A stretch of DNA of 64,000 nt from Sphingosinithalassobacter sp. CS137. GTDB lineage: Bacteria > Pseudomonadota > Alphaproteobacteria > Sphingomonadales > Sphingomonadaceae. This document shows, in pieces, positions 21,651 to 34,400 of the stretch. The stretch is taken from assembly GCF_014334115.1 (NCBI RefSeq), contig NZ_CP060494.1, positions 248,001 to 312,000 of the forward strand, read 5' to 3'. The notes beneath the pieces were generated by a model that worked only from the letters and a program-made list of their open reading frames with translations, had not been told where the DNA came from and did no database searches. The position numbers and the translations under genes are program-made. Every line of letters starts with the position of its first letter. Position 1 is the first letter of the stretch.

Positions 21651-22265
21651 ATGCCTCAGTCCTCGCCGCGGCCGAAGCGGCGCAAGCGCAGCGCCGAGGA
21701 AGCGCGCAGCGAGGCGCTCGATGCGGCGCGCGCGCTGCTGATCGAGCGCGGGCCGGCGGCGGTCACGCTGGCCAATGTCGGCCGGGCGATCGAGATGTCG
21801 CACACCAATGTGATCCATCATTTCGGCTCGGCGGCCGGGCTCCAGACGGCGCTGATGGAATATATGATCCGCGATCTGGCCGATGCGCTCGCCGATGCGG
21901 TGAGCGCGCTCCACGTCGATGCGGCGGCGCCGACCCGGCTGGTCGACCATGTGTTCGATGCGTTCGGCGAGGGCGGGGCGGGTCAGCTCGCCGCCTGGCT
22001 CGCGCTGAGCCGCGAGTTCGAGCATTTCGACCTGCTGCGCGATGCGGTGGTCGATCTGGTCGAGGCGGTGCGCGCGCGGCTGCCCGATGCCCCGGGCGAC
22101 GAGGAGCGCACGCGCGGGCTCGTCCTGCTCATCGCGATCTGCGCGTTCGGCGATGCGGTGATCGGGCCGCACCTGCGCCCGATGCTGGGACAGGGCGACG
22201 AAGCCACGCGCACCCTAGTCGCCCAGCTTCTTCCGCTGCTCGCGTCGCCTTCCGCCACGCGCTGA
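21651..22265 (+). CDS. TetR/AcrR-family transcriptional regulator
   Basis: A 204-residue repressor. An N-terminal basic tail (PRPKRRKRSAEEARSEAL) leads into the TetR helix-turn-helix: DAARALLIERGPAAVTLANVGRAIEMSHTNVIHHFGSAAGLQTALMEYM. The rest is the alpha-helical ligand domain with no recognised ligand. A TTG at 21591 would give a longer product, but the ATG at 21651 with GGAG ten bases upstream is preferred. It is divergent from the KstD-like flavoprotein gene and probably represses it and itself through the palindrome at 21498-21515. Confidence 0.88.
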   Translation: MPQSSPRPKRRKRSAEEARSEALDAARALLIERGPAAVTLANVGRAIEMSHTNVIHHFGSAAGLQTALMEYMIRDLADALADAVSALHVDAAAPTRLVDHVFDAFGEGGAGQLAAWLALSREFEHFDLLRDAVVDLVEAVRARLPDAPGDEERTRGLVLLIAICAFGDAVIGPHLRPMLGQGDEATRTLVAQLLPLLASPSATR

Positions 22266-22460
22266 GACGGGCACCGCTTCCAGCCCGGAGGCTGTGCGCC
22301 GGCGTGTCCGAATCCGCGAGTGGTGCAATTCGGCATGTCTTTAAAAAATGCTTAACGCCGATCAAGCGCGCTTCTTTTCGCGTTGTGCGGTGGCGGTGTC
22401 GAGCGTACCGCCGCACGTGGAGTCGCTCTGAGTCCGAGCGTCCGGCAGGGGGCAGAGAAA

Positions 22461-25400
22461 ATGCGTCGTATCGTTGTTGCGGCTCCGAACGGGGCTGTGC
22501 GCCCGATCCGTATGCGCGCGTTTGCCGCAGGACTTCTGCTTTCCGGAACCGCACTGACGGCGCCGCAAGTCGCGCGTGCTCAGGCGGTCATCGTTCACAA
22601 CGCCAATACCAGCTACAATGGCACGGTGACCGAAAACGCCGATGTCTATGTCGGCGACGGCACCTCCGGCACGCTGAACCTCGGCACCGGCGGCACCTAT
22701 ACCAACACCGGCACGATGCGGGTCGGCCATCGGCCGGGCGGCGACGGCACGATCAACGCGACGGGCGGATGGAATTCGAACGGCGACCTGATCATCGGGT
22801 CGGACGGCGGCACCGGAACCGTCAATCTGAACGGTGCCGCCGCGCTGCGCGTGGGCTTGACCGGCACAGGCAGCATCTATCTCTCCAGTGACACCACAGG
22901 GACCGGCCGACTGCGGATCGGCAGCGCAGCCAGCAGCGTCAGCGCCGGTTCGATCGTGTTCAGCAGCGCGACCAGCGTGCTGGAGTTCGCGCACGGCAGC
23001 ACGGCTCCATACGACTTCACGATCGGAATGGTCGGACTGTGGGACGCGGGCACGATCCTGCAGTCGAGCGGCATTACGCGACTTAGCGGAGACAGCAGCG
23101 GCTTCGGCGGTGTTGCCCGCGTCGTCGGCGGCACGCTGCTGCTGGACGGGTCGCTTGGCGGCGCGATCGACGTGCAGGGCGGGACGCTGGGTGGCGTCGG
23201 CTCCTCCGCCGGGTCCGTCACCGTCGCGGATGGGGCCAGGCTTTCCCCCGGCGGTGACGGGGCGGTCGGCACGCTCACGATGGGCGGCCTTTCGCTGTCC
23301 GGCGGCAGCATCCTGGCGTTCGACCTCGGCGCACCGCTGGAGATCGGCGGCACGACGAACGACCTGCTGGTCGTGAACGGCAACCTGACGCTCGACGGAA
23401 CGCTCGACATCACCAACACCGGGATGGGCGACGGCTTCGGCGGCGGTCTCTACCGGCTCATCAGCTATACCGGCGCGCTGAACGATCAGGGTCTGGCGCT
23501 CGGCGCACTTCCGACGGGAACCGACGCCTCCAAGCTCGAGATCCAGACCGCGGTGGCGGGGCAGGTGAACCTGTTCAACGGCGCTGCGCCGAACTACGCC
23601 TTCTGGGACGGCAACAACCCCGCGCTGCACGGCGATGGGGTGATCCAGGGCGGAAGCGGCACCTGGACCGCCGACTCGTCCGGCAACGCATGGACGAATT
23701 CGGGCGGCGTGGCGATCGGCGGCTTCAGCCCCAATCCCGGTCTGGCGATCTTCGCGGGTTCGGCCGGCACAGTCACCGTCGATACCAGCGCCGGCGCGAT
23801 CGGACTGACCGGAATGCAGTTCGCCACCGACGGTTATCGGCTGGAGGGCGGAACGCTCGATCTCGCGAGCACCCTGACCAACGTTCGTGTCGGCGACGGC
23901 ACCAGCGCCGGCAGCGGCTGGCGCGCGACGATCGACACGATTCTTGCCGGTTCGGGCGGGCTCGAGAAGAACGATCTCGGCACGCTCGTCCTCAGTGGCA
24001 TCAACAGCTATACCGGCGAAACGCGGATCAGCGCGGGGACGCTGGAGCTGCGCGGCGGCAGCGCCATCGCGGACGGCGGCGCCGTCACGCTCGGCAATGT
24101 GGGCAGTGCCCGGCTGCTCGTCCTCAATTCGGAGACGATCGGCGCGCTTTCCGGCGGCGGCACTTCGGGCGGCTATGTCGAGATCGCCGCGGGACAGCTG
24201 CTCACCACGGGGAACGGCACCAGCACCAGCTTCGGCGGGATCATTTCCGGCCCGGGCGCGCTCGCCAAGGCGGGAAGCGGCACGCTGACGCTAAGCGGGG
24301 CGAATACGTTCAGCGGCGGGACGGCGGTCCTGGCCGGGACGCTGATCGGCGGCGCGACCAATGCCTTCGGCAGCGGCGCAATGACGGTCGACGGCACGCT
24401 CGACATCGGCGGCTTCAACCAGCAAGTCGCTTCGCTGGCCGGATCGGGAACGGTGACCAACAATGGCACCGGCCGGACCCTGACGATCTCCGGATCGGAA
24501 TCGACGACCTTCTCCGGAACGATTCGGAACGGCAGCGGGGTGCTCGGCCTCGTCAAGGCCGGAAGCGGCACGCTGACGATCACCGGCGCCACGATTCACA
24601 GCGGTGCGTTCGCGATCAACGGCGGCAGTGTCGTGCTGGATGGCCTGATCAGCGGCACCGGCACCCTTGCAGTGGCGAACGGTGCCTCGTTCGGTGGCCT
24701 CGGTTCGACGACTCGGACGGTTAGTGTCACCTCGGGCGGCACGATTGCGCCGGGTGCGGCAGGCGTCGGGACGCTGACGGTCGGCGGGCTCAACATGAGC
24801 TCGGGATCGCGGATGGCATTTCAACTCGGCGCGCCCGGGGCGTCCGGCGCGAGCGATCGCATTCAGGTCAATGGCGTAGTCACGCTGAACGGCGCGGTCG
24901 TCGACGTGACCGATGCCGGCGGGTTCGGACCCGGCGTGTATCGCCTGATCGACTATACCGACTTCCTGGACGGTTCGGGCGCCATCTCGATCGGCAACAA
25001 ACCCGTCGGCACGGCGCTTTCGATCCAGACCGCGGTCGACTATCAGGTCAACCTGGTCAACTCGACTGGGCTGACGCTGCAATTCTGGGACGGCGGCGAT
25101 CCGGCGCTGTGGAACAACGGCGCGGTCAACGGCGGCAGCGGCACCTGGTCGAACAGCGGCGTTGGCTGGACCGACGCCAATGGTCTCGTCACCGCGCCGA
25201 TGCAGCCCGTCCCGGGCTTCGCGGTCTTCCAGGGCACGCCGGGCACGGTGACCCTGCAGTCGACGCCGCCTGCGAACTTCTGGGAGGACCCCACGCCGGT
25301 CCAGTTCACCGGAATGCAGTTCGCGTCGGACGGCTATAGCCTTGGCGGCGACATCGTTTATCTCAGCCCTGGCGACCGCATCTTTCGCGTGGGCGACGGC

Positions 25401-28400
25401 ACCAGCGCGGGTGCAGGCTACACCGCCACGATCAACTCGACGATCCAGGGTTTCGGCACGCTGGTGAAGACCGACCTGGGGACACTGGTGCTCACCCAGG
25501 CGAACCAGAACAGCGGCGGCGTCCGCATCGAGGCGGGCACGTTGCGCGTCTCCACCGGCGCGCTGGGCAGCGGCGCCGTCTCGATGACCGGCGGCGTTCT
25601 GGACTATGCCAGCGGTGCCGCGATCAGCAATGCGCTGAGCGGGACGCTGACGCTGAACCAGACCGGCGGCTCCGCGACTCAGTCGGGCGCGATCAGCAGC
25701 GGTTCACTCACCAAGACGGGTGATGGCACGCTGACGCTGTCGGGAAGCAATAATTATTCGGGCGACACCATCGTTCAGGCCGGTCGTCTCACCCTTGCCA
25801 ACGCCGGTGTGGCGTCGGCGCGAAGCAGCTTCACGATAGCGAGCGGCGCCACGCTCGCGCTGACCAGTTCAAGCCAGATCGGCGCGCTGTCCGGAGCGGG
25901 CACCGTGATTACCGGCGGAAACAATCTTGCGGTAGGAGGCAATAGCGCCGACGGAAGCTATTCGGGAAGCCTGACCGGTATCGGCGCGCTTCAGAAGCTG
26001 GGCTTGGGCACGCAGACCCTTACCGGCGCGAGCACCTATAGCGGCGGGACGGTGATCGCCGGCGGAACCCTGCAGATCGGCGATGGCGGCGCAACCGGTT
26101 CGATCACCGGTATCATCATCAACAACGGCAGGCTGCGCTACAATCGAACCGGCCTGCTCACCCAGTCGGATGTGATTTCGGGCATCGGTCGCGTGGAGGT
26201 TTCGGGCGGCATTCAGCTCACCCTCACCGCCACCAATAGCTATACCGGCGGCACGACCATCGACAACGGAAGCCAGCTGTGGATTTCCGGCACGAACGCC
26301 TGGATCGTCGGTGACGTGGTCAACAACGGCGTGTTCACCATCAGCCGCGCGGGGTCGAACACCTTCACCGGCACGATCTCCGGCTCGGGCGTGTTTCAGC
26401 AGGGCACGGGTGAGCTGATCCTCACGGCCGACAGCAGCTTCACGGGTCGCACGAACGTCGGCGGAACGCTGCGGCTCGGCGACGGCGGGACGACCGGATC
26501 GCTGGCGTCGGGCACGATCAACCTGATGTCGGGCGGCACGCTGATCGCCAACCGCTCCAACGATCTCGTGCTTTCGTCCGAGATCGCCGGCGCCGGCAGC
26601 TTGCAGCATGCCGGATCGGGCACGCTGGTCCTGACCGGCGCGGCATCGCATGGCGGCGGCACCGTGAGCAGCACGGGAACGCTGCAGATCGGCGATGGCG
26701 GGACCAGCGGGTCGATCCAGGGCGCGATCACCGCGGCCGGCGACATCGTGTTCAACCGGTCGGACGACCATGCCTTCACGGGCAGCATCGTCAGCGCGCA
26801 GAACGTGATCAAGCGCGGCGCCGGCACGCTGACGATGAACGGACTCTATTCGACCACCGTCATCGATTCGGGGACGTTGCGCCTCGTCGGATCGGGCGCG
26901 GGCGGATTCGAGACGCTGTACGTCAGCCCGGTCGTGAACAACGGCGCGCTGGTGTTCGATCGCTCGAACGCGACGGTGATGGACGGCGTCATTTCCGGCA
27001 GCGGCAGCGTGGAAGTGCGCGGCGGCCAGCTGGTGACGTTGCGCGGAGCGAACACCTATACCGGCGGAACCGTGATCACGAGCGGTCAGCTCGTACTCAA
27101 CACGGGCTCGGTTGTCGGCGATATCGTGAACCAGGACCGGTTGGTCTTTGCCAGTCCGGGAACGTTCAACGGAACGATTTCCGGGACGGGGACGGTCCGC
27201 ATCAGCGATGCGCTGACGATGACCGGTGCGCAGAGCTACACCGGCACCACCTATATCCACACCGGCAGCACGCTCGCGGTCCGCGGCTCGCTCGCATCCC
27301 GATCGATCGAGGTCGAGGGTACGCTGGTCGGCGAGGGCGCCGGCGACTTTACGGTGTCGGGCGCGATCAGCGGCCAGGGCGCCCTGCACAAGGCAGGCAC
27401 CGGCACGATGGTGCTGACCGGTGCGGTCCTGCTCGACGGCGGCGCGCAGATCACGGGCGGAACGCTTCAGATCGGCGACGGGGGCAGCACCGGATCGATT
27501 TCCGGAACGATCACCAACGACGGCGTGCTGGCATTCCATCGCGACGAATGGACGTTCGACAGCCGGGTCGTCGGGACGGGCGTGCTTCGCCAGATGGCCG
27601 GCAAGACGATCCTGACCAATCTCGTCCGGCCTGGCGGCGGCACGCAGATCCTTGCGGGCGGGACGCTCCAGGTCGGCAATGGCGGCACGATCGGTGCGCT
27701 CGAGAGCGATGTCCAGAACGATGGCGCGCTGGTGTTCGCACGGAGCGATTTCTTCAGCTTCTCCCATTCGGTAACGGGCAGCGGCAGCCTGACCCAGGCG
27801 GGGCCGGGCACGCTTCGTCTGCTCAACGACAACAGCTATACGGGCGGCACGACGATCGCTGGCGGCACGCTGCAGATCGGCAACGGTGGCACCATCGGCT
27901 CGATCGTCGGCAGCGTCGTGAACAATGGCGTGCTGGCCTTCCAGCGTTCGGACGATGTGACGTTCGGCGGGGCCATCAGCGGCACCGGATCGCTGCAGAA
28001 GCTGGGCACGAATGTGCTGACGCTGACGGGCGAGAACAGCTTCGCCGGGGGCACGACGATCCTCGGCGGCACGCTGCGGATCGGCAATGGCGGCACGACC
28101 GGCACGATCACGGGACCGATCGCCAACAGCGGCACGCTGACCTTCGAGCGTTCGGACACGTCGAGCTATGGCGGCACGATCAGCGGCGCCGGGAGGCTCG
28201 TCAAGGCGGGCGCAGGCACGCTGGTGCTGACCGGCGATGCGCTGCACAGCGGCGGCACCACGATCGCGGCGGGCATGCTGCAGGTCGGCGGAGGCGGCAC
28301 GACCGGCTCGATCGCGGCGGATGTCGTGACCAACGGCACGCTGGCGTTCAACCGCTCGGACCTGGTGACGTTCGGCGGCCCGATCAGCGGCACCGGGCAA

Positions 28401-31400
28401 CTCGTGCAGGCGGGCAGCGGCACGCTGGTGCTGACGGGCGCGGCGACGCACAGCGGCGGCACGACGGTTGCCGCGGGCACGCTCCGCGTAGGCGACGGCG
28501 CGACCGGCGGATCGCTGGCGGGCGACGTGGTCACCAACGGCACGCTCGTCTTCGACCGTTCCGACAGCCACAGCTTCACGGGTGCGATCAGCGGCACCGG
28601 TCAGCTGGTGCAGCAAGGCAGCGGGACGCTGGTGCTGGCGGGAGCCGCCACGCACAGCGGCGGCACCACGATCGCAAGCGGCACGCTGCGCGTGGGCAAC
28701 GGCGTGACCGGCTCGCTTGCGGGCGATGTGGTCAACGAGGGCGTGCTGGCGTTTCACCAGATGGGCGACGTCACTTTCGGTGGCACGATCAGCGGCACGG
28801 GCTCGCTTGAGAAGCTGGGCGCCAACACGCTGACGCTGACCGCCGATCACAGCTATGCCGGCGGCACGACGATCGCAGCGGGCATGCTGCGGATCGGCGA
28901 CGGCGGGACCAGCGGGTCGCTGGTCGGGGCCATCATCAACGACGGAACACTGACCTTCGACCGCTCGGATACGTCCAGCTTCGGCGGCACGATCAGCGGC
29001 AGCGGTCAGCTTGTGAAGGCGGGCGCGGGCGCGCTGCTGCTCACCGGTGACGCAACGCACAGTGGCGGCACGACGGTGTCGGCGGGCATGTTGCAGATCG
29101 GCGGCGGCGGCACGAGCGGGTCGCTCGCGGGCGATGTCGTGACCAACGGCACGCTGGCATTCAACCGTTCGGACTTCGTCACCTTCGGCGGAGCGATCAG
29201 CGGCAGCGGGCGGCTGGTCCAGGCGGGCAGCGGCACGCTCGTCCTGGCAGGTGCAGCGACGCACAGCGGCGGCACCACGGTCGCGAGCGGTACGCTGCGG
29301 ATCGGCGACGGCGGGACCGCGGGCTCGCTCGCCGGCGACGTGGTTAACAACGGGACTCTCGCGTTCGACCGCTCCGACATGTTCGGCTTCGCAGGCGCGA
29401 TCAGCGGCACCGGCTGGCTGGTGAAGACCGGCAGTGGCACGCTGGTGCTGACCGGTGGCGCGACGCACAGCGGCGGCACGAGCATCGCCTCGGGCGCGCT
29501 GCAGATCGGCAACGGTGGCACGAGCGGTTCGCTCGCCGGCAATGTCGTCACTGCGGGCACGCTGATCTTCAATCGCTCGGACGACGTCAGCCTCGCCGGA
29601 ACGATCAGCGGCACGGGCTCGCTGCAGAAGCTGGGCACCAACGTGCTGACGCTCACGGGCAACAACAGCTTCGCAGGCGGCACGACCATCGCGGGCGGCA
29701 CGCTGCGGATCGGCGACGGCGGCACGAGCGGCGCGATCATCGGTTCGGTCTCGAACAGCGGCACGCTGGTTTTCGATCGTTCGGACACGCTGCGCTACGG
29801 CGGCGCGATCAGCGGCGCCGGCCGGCTCGTCCATGCGGGCTCGGGTACGCTGGTGCTGACCGGCAGCGCGCGTCACGACGGCGGCACGACCGTTGCCGGC
29901 GGTACGCTCCAGATCGGCGACGGCGGCACGACCGGCGTGCTGATGGGCCCCGTCATCAACAGCGGAACGCTGGTGTTCAATCGGTCCGACACCACCGACT
30001 TCTCGGGGTCGATCAGCGGTACCGGGAGCCTGGTGCAGGCGGGCAGCGGCCTCCTGCTGCTCACCAGCAGCCACAGCTTCACGGGCGGAACGCGCGTCGA
30101 GGCGGGCGGACTGGCGCTTGCCGGGATTTCGCTTCAGGGCGATGTTTCCGTCGTCGGCGGGATGCTGGGCGGCGTCGGCTCGATCGCGGGCCGGGTCACG
30201 ATGGGCAACGGTACGCTTGCGGGCGGGCAGGGGCAGTTGCTCTCGATGGGCGCGCTTGCGCTCGACAGCCGTTCGACCGTTCACGTTGGGCTGGGCGCTC
30301 CGACGGGCGGCGGCGCGCTGTTCTCGGTCGCCGGCGACCTGACGCTCGACGGCACGCTCACTGTCACCGATCTCGGCGGCTTCGGCGCCGGGATCTATCG
30401 CCTGTTCGATTATGGCGGCACGCTCACCGACAACGGGTTCGCGTTCGGCACGCTTCCCGCGGGCATCGTCGCGGCGGATCTTTGGGTGCAGACCTCGACC
30501 GCCAATCGCGTGAACCTCGTCAGCACGGCGGGCGCGACGCTGAGCTTCTGGGACGGCAGCGCCGCCGCCAATGCGAATAACGGAGTCGTCGACGGCGGCG
30601 CCGGCACCTGGCGCGTGGATCTGCGCGGCTGGACCAGCGCGGATGGCAGCGTCAACGGCCGCTATTCGCCGAACCCGAGCTTCGCGATCTTCCAGGGAAC
30701 TGCCGGGGCAGTGACGGTGGACGGCAGCGGCGGCGCGATCGGCGTCACCGGCATGCAGTTCGCAGTCGATGGCTATAGCCTCTCGGGCGATACGATCACG
30801 CTTGCCGATCCGCAGTCGATCGTTCGGGTCGGCGACGGCAGCACCGCCGGCGCTGCCACGCGCGCGACGATCGCGAACGTGCTCGGTGGGGCCGGCGGGC
30901 TCGTCAAGAGCGATCTCGGCACGCTGATTCTTGCCGGTGCGAACAGCTATACCGGCGGAACGACCGTCTCGGGCGGTGTGCTGCAGATCGGCGATGGCGG
31001 CACGTCGGGCTCGATCATCGGCGATGTCGTGACCAACGCCACGCTGGCGTTCAATCGTTCGGACGCAGCGACTTTCGGCGGCGCAATCAGCGGCACCGGT
31101 ACGCTGGTGCAGGCCGGGAGCGGCACGCTGACGCTGACCGGCGCCGCGACTCACAGCGGCGGCACGACGATCGCGAGCGGCACGCTGCGGATCGGCAACG
31201 GCGGCATGACCGGCGCGCTCGCGGGCGATGTCGTGAACAACGGCACGCTGGTCTTCGACCGCGCCGGATCGGTCGCCTTCGGCGGCACCGTGTCGGGCAG
31301 CGGATCGCTCGTGCAGGCCGGGAGCGGCACGCTCGTCCTCTCGACGGCGCACAGCTACACCGGCGGCACGCGCATCGAGCGCGGTTCGCTGGTGCTTTCG

Positions 31401-34400
31401 GGCGGATCGCTCGCGGGCGACGTGACCGTGGGCGGCGGCGTCTTCGGCGGCAGCGGCAGCGTTGCCGGGCGCGTCTCGGTCGGAAACGCCACGCTATCGG
31501 CGATGCAGGGGCAGCCGCTGACGATGGGCGCGCTCACGCTTTCGGCCGGGTCGTTCGTCGACGTCGGGCTGGGCGCGCCGAGCGGTGCGGCGGTGTATCG
31601 CATCGGCGGCGACCTGACGCTCGACGGCACGCTGGGCGTGCTGGATCTCGGCGGCTTCGGCGGCGGCATCTACCGCCTGTTCGACTATGGCGGCACGCTG
31701 ACCAACAACGGGCTCGAGATCGGCGGCACGCCCACCGGCGTCGCGGCAACCGACCTGCGCGTGCAGACCGCGGTGGCCGGCCAGGTGAACCTCGTCAGCA
31801 CGACGGGCGTGACGCTCAGCTTCTGGGACGGCGCGGCAGCCGCCAACGTCGACAACGGAAGGATCGACGGCGGCACCGGCGTCTGGCGCGCCGACGGCCT
31901 TGGCTGGACCAACGCCGACGGCACGCTCAACGGTAGCTACAGCCCCAATCCGACCTTCGCCGTGTTCCAGGGCGCGGCAGGCGCAGTGACGGTGGACGGC
32001 AGCGCGGGCGCGATCGCCGTCACCGGCATGCAGTTCGCTGTGGACGGCTATACCGTCACCGGCGACGCCATCACGCTCGCCGACGCGCAGACGGTCGTCC
32101 GCGTCGGCGACGGCAGCGCGGCGGGGGCGGGCATTCGCGCCACGCTGGCGAACGCGCTGGTCGGCACCGGCGGACTCGCCAAGAGCGACCTCGGCACGCT
32201 GATCCTCACCGGCACCAACAGCTATTCGGGCGGGACGACGATCGGCAGCGGGACGCTGCAGATCGGCAACGGTGGAACCCTCGGCACGATCACGGGCGAC
32301 GTCGTTAACAACGCCACGCTCGCCTTCGACCGTTCGGATGCCTTCGTCTTCGGCGGTGCGATCAGCGGCACCGGCGCTCTGGTGAAGGCCGGCGGCGGCA
32401 CGCTGACCCTGACCGGAAGCGCGACCCATGGCGGCGGCACGACGGTCGCCGCGGGCACGCTGCGCGTCGGGGCCGGAGGGACCACGGGGTCGCTCGCGGG
32501 CAATGTGACCAACAACGGCACGCTCGCGTTCGATCGTTCCGACAGCCTGACCGTCGCCGGCAGCATCGCCGGCAGCGGTGCGCTGGTCCAGGCGGGCGGC
32601 GGCACGCTGGTGCTCACCGGAGTCGCGACCCACGGTGGCGGTACCACCATCTCCGCAGGCACGTTGCGGATCGGCAACGGCGGCACGACCGGCTCGATCG
32701 TGGGCAGCATCGCCAATGCCGGGGTGTTGGCGTTCGACCGCTCGGACGCGGCGACCTTCGCGGGCACGGTCACCGGCAGCGGGCGGGTCGTGCAGGCGGG
32801 CAGCGGCACGCTGCTGGTCACCGGCGCGCTGGCGCATGGCGGCGGCACGGCGATCACGCAGGGAACGCTCCAGCTCGGCACCGGCGGCAGCCTGTCGGGC
32901 GCGGTCGATCTGGCGGGAACGCTTGCCTTCGCACGTGCCGACGCGGTCGATTTTGCAGGCTCGATCAGCGGAGCCGGAACGCTTCGCCAGATCGGGGCGG
33001 GGGCGCTGACGCTCTCGGGCAACAGCAGCGGCTTCACCGGCGCGACTCTCGTGACCGCCGGCAGGCTCGCGGTGAACGGCGTGCTCGGCGCCAGCCAGTC
33101 GACGCTCGACGTGCAGGGCGGCGCCACGCTGGCCGGCACCGGAACGATCGGCGGGCGCGTGGCGCTGGCCGATGGCGCGACGCTGGCGGGCATCCAGGGG
33201 CAGACTCTCGCGATGGGGGCGCTTGCGCTGTCCTCGGGCTCGATCGTCGACGTGACGCTCGGCGGGTCCGGCACGCAGGCATTGTTCAGCGTCGCGGGCG
33301 ATCTGACGCTCGACGGCACGCTCAACGTCACCGATCTCGGCGGGTTCGGCGTCGGCGTCTACCGGCTGTTCGACTATGCCGGTGCGCTCACCGATCGTGG
33401 ACTGGCGATCGGCACGCTGCCGGGCGGCAGCTCGGCGGACGATGCCTATGTGCAGACTGCGGTCGCGAACCAGGTCAACCTCGTCAACAGTTCGGGCGTG
33501 ACGCTGCATTTCTGGGACGGCGGCGATGCCGCCAATGCCAACAACGGCAGCGTGGACGGCGGCTCGGGAAGCTGGTCGAACAGCGGCCGCAACTGGACCG
33601 GTGCCGACGGTCGCGTGAACAATGCCATGACGCCGCAACCCGGCTTCGCCATTTTCCAGGGCGCTGCCGGTACGGTGCGCATCGACGGCTCGGCAGGCGC
33701 GGTGATCGCGACCGGCATGCAGTTCGCGAGCGACGGCTATCGCCTTGCCGGCGACGCGCTGACGCTTTCGGGCGAGCGGGCGATCGTGCGGGTGGGTGAC
33801 GGCAGCGCGACGGGTGCGGGCTTCACCGCTACGATCGACGCCGCGATCGGCGGCAGCGCGGCGCTGGTGAAGACCGATCTGGGCACGCTCGTGCTTACCG
33901 GGGCCAACAGCTATACCGGCGGCACGATCGTTCAGGCGGGCACGCTGGTCGGCAACGCCGCCTCGATCCGCGGCGATATCGACACTGCGGGCACCGTCGT
34001 CTTCGATCAGGCGGGCGACGCCAGCTTCGGTGGAGCAATTTCCGGCAGTGGCACGCTGGTGAAGCAGGGCGCGGGCGCGCTCCGGCTCACCGGGACGAAC
34101 AGCGCCGACTGGTCGGTGCTGGCGGGCGATCTGGTGTCGACGAGCGCGCTGTTCACCGGCGATCTCGACATCGCGGCGAACGCGACGTTCACCTTCGATC
34201 AGGCGACCAATGGCGTCTATTCCGGGAGCATCACCGGAGCCGGCTCGATCCGGTTCCTCGGTGGCGGTGTGGTCCAGCTCACCGCGGCGTCGAGCGGCTT
34301 CCAGGGTCTGACGACGATCGGCGAAAGCGGCACGAGCACCATGCTGTCGGTCAACGGCACGCTCGGAGGACGGCTGTTCGTCGCCAGCGGCGGTACGCTG

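Noticed and set aside
27843..30083. CRISPR-like regular repeats
   Set aside because: The repeats are 204 bases, in frame, with no short constant repeat and unique spacers; they encode the autotransporter passenger.
25869..31352. Very long minus-strand open frames opposite the autotransporter (also 31494-36164)
   Set aside because: They are the antisense of a high-GC repeat gene whose codon bias removes stops. The translations are Arg/Ala/Asp-rich, show no domains and mirror the repeat period.
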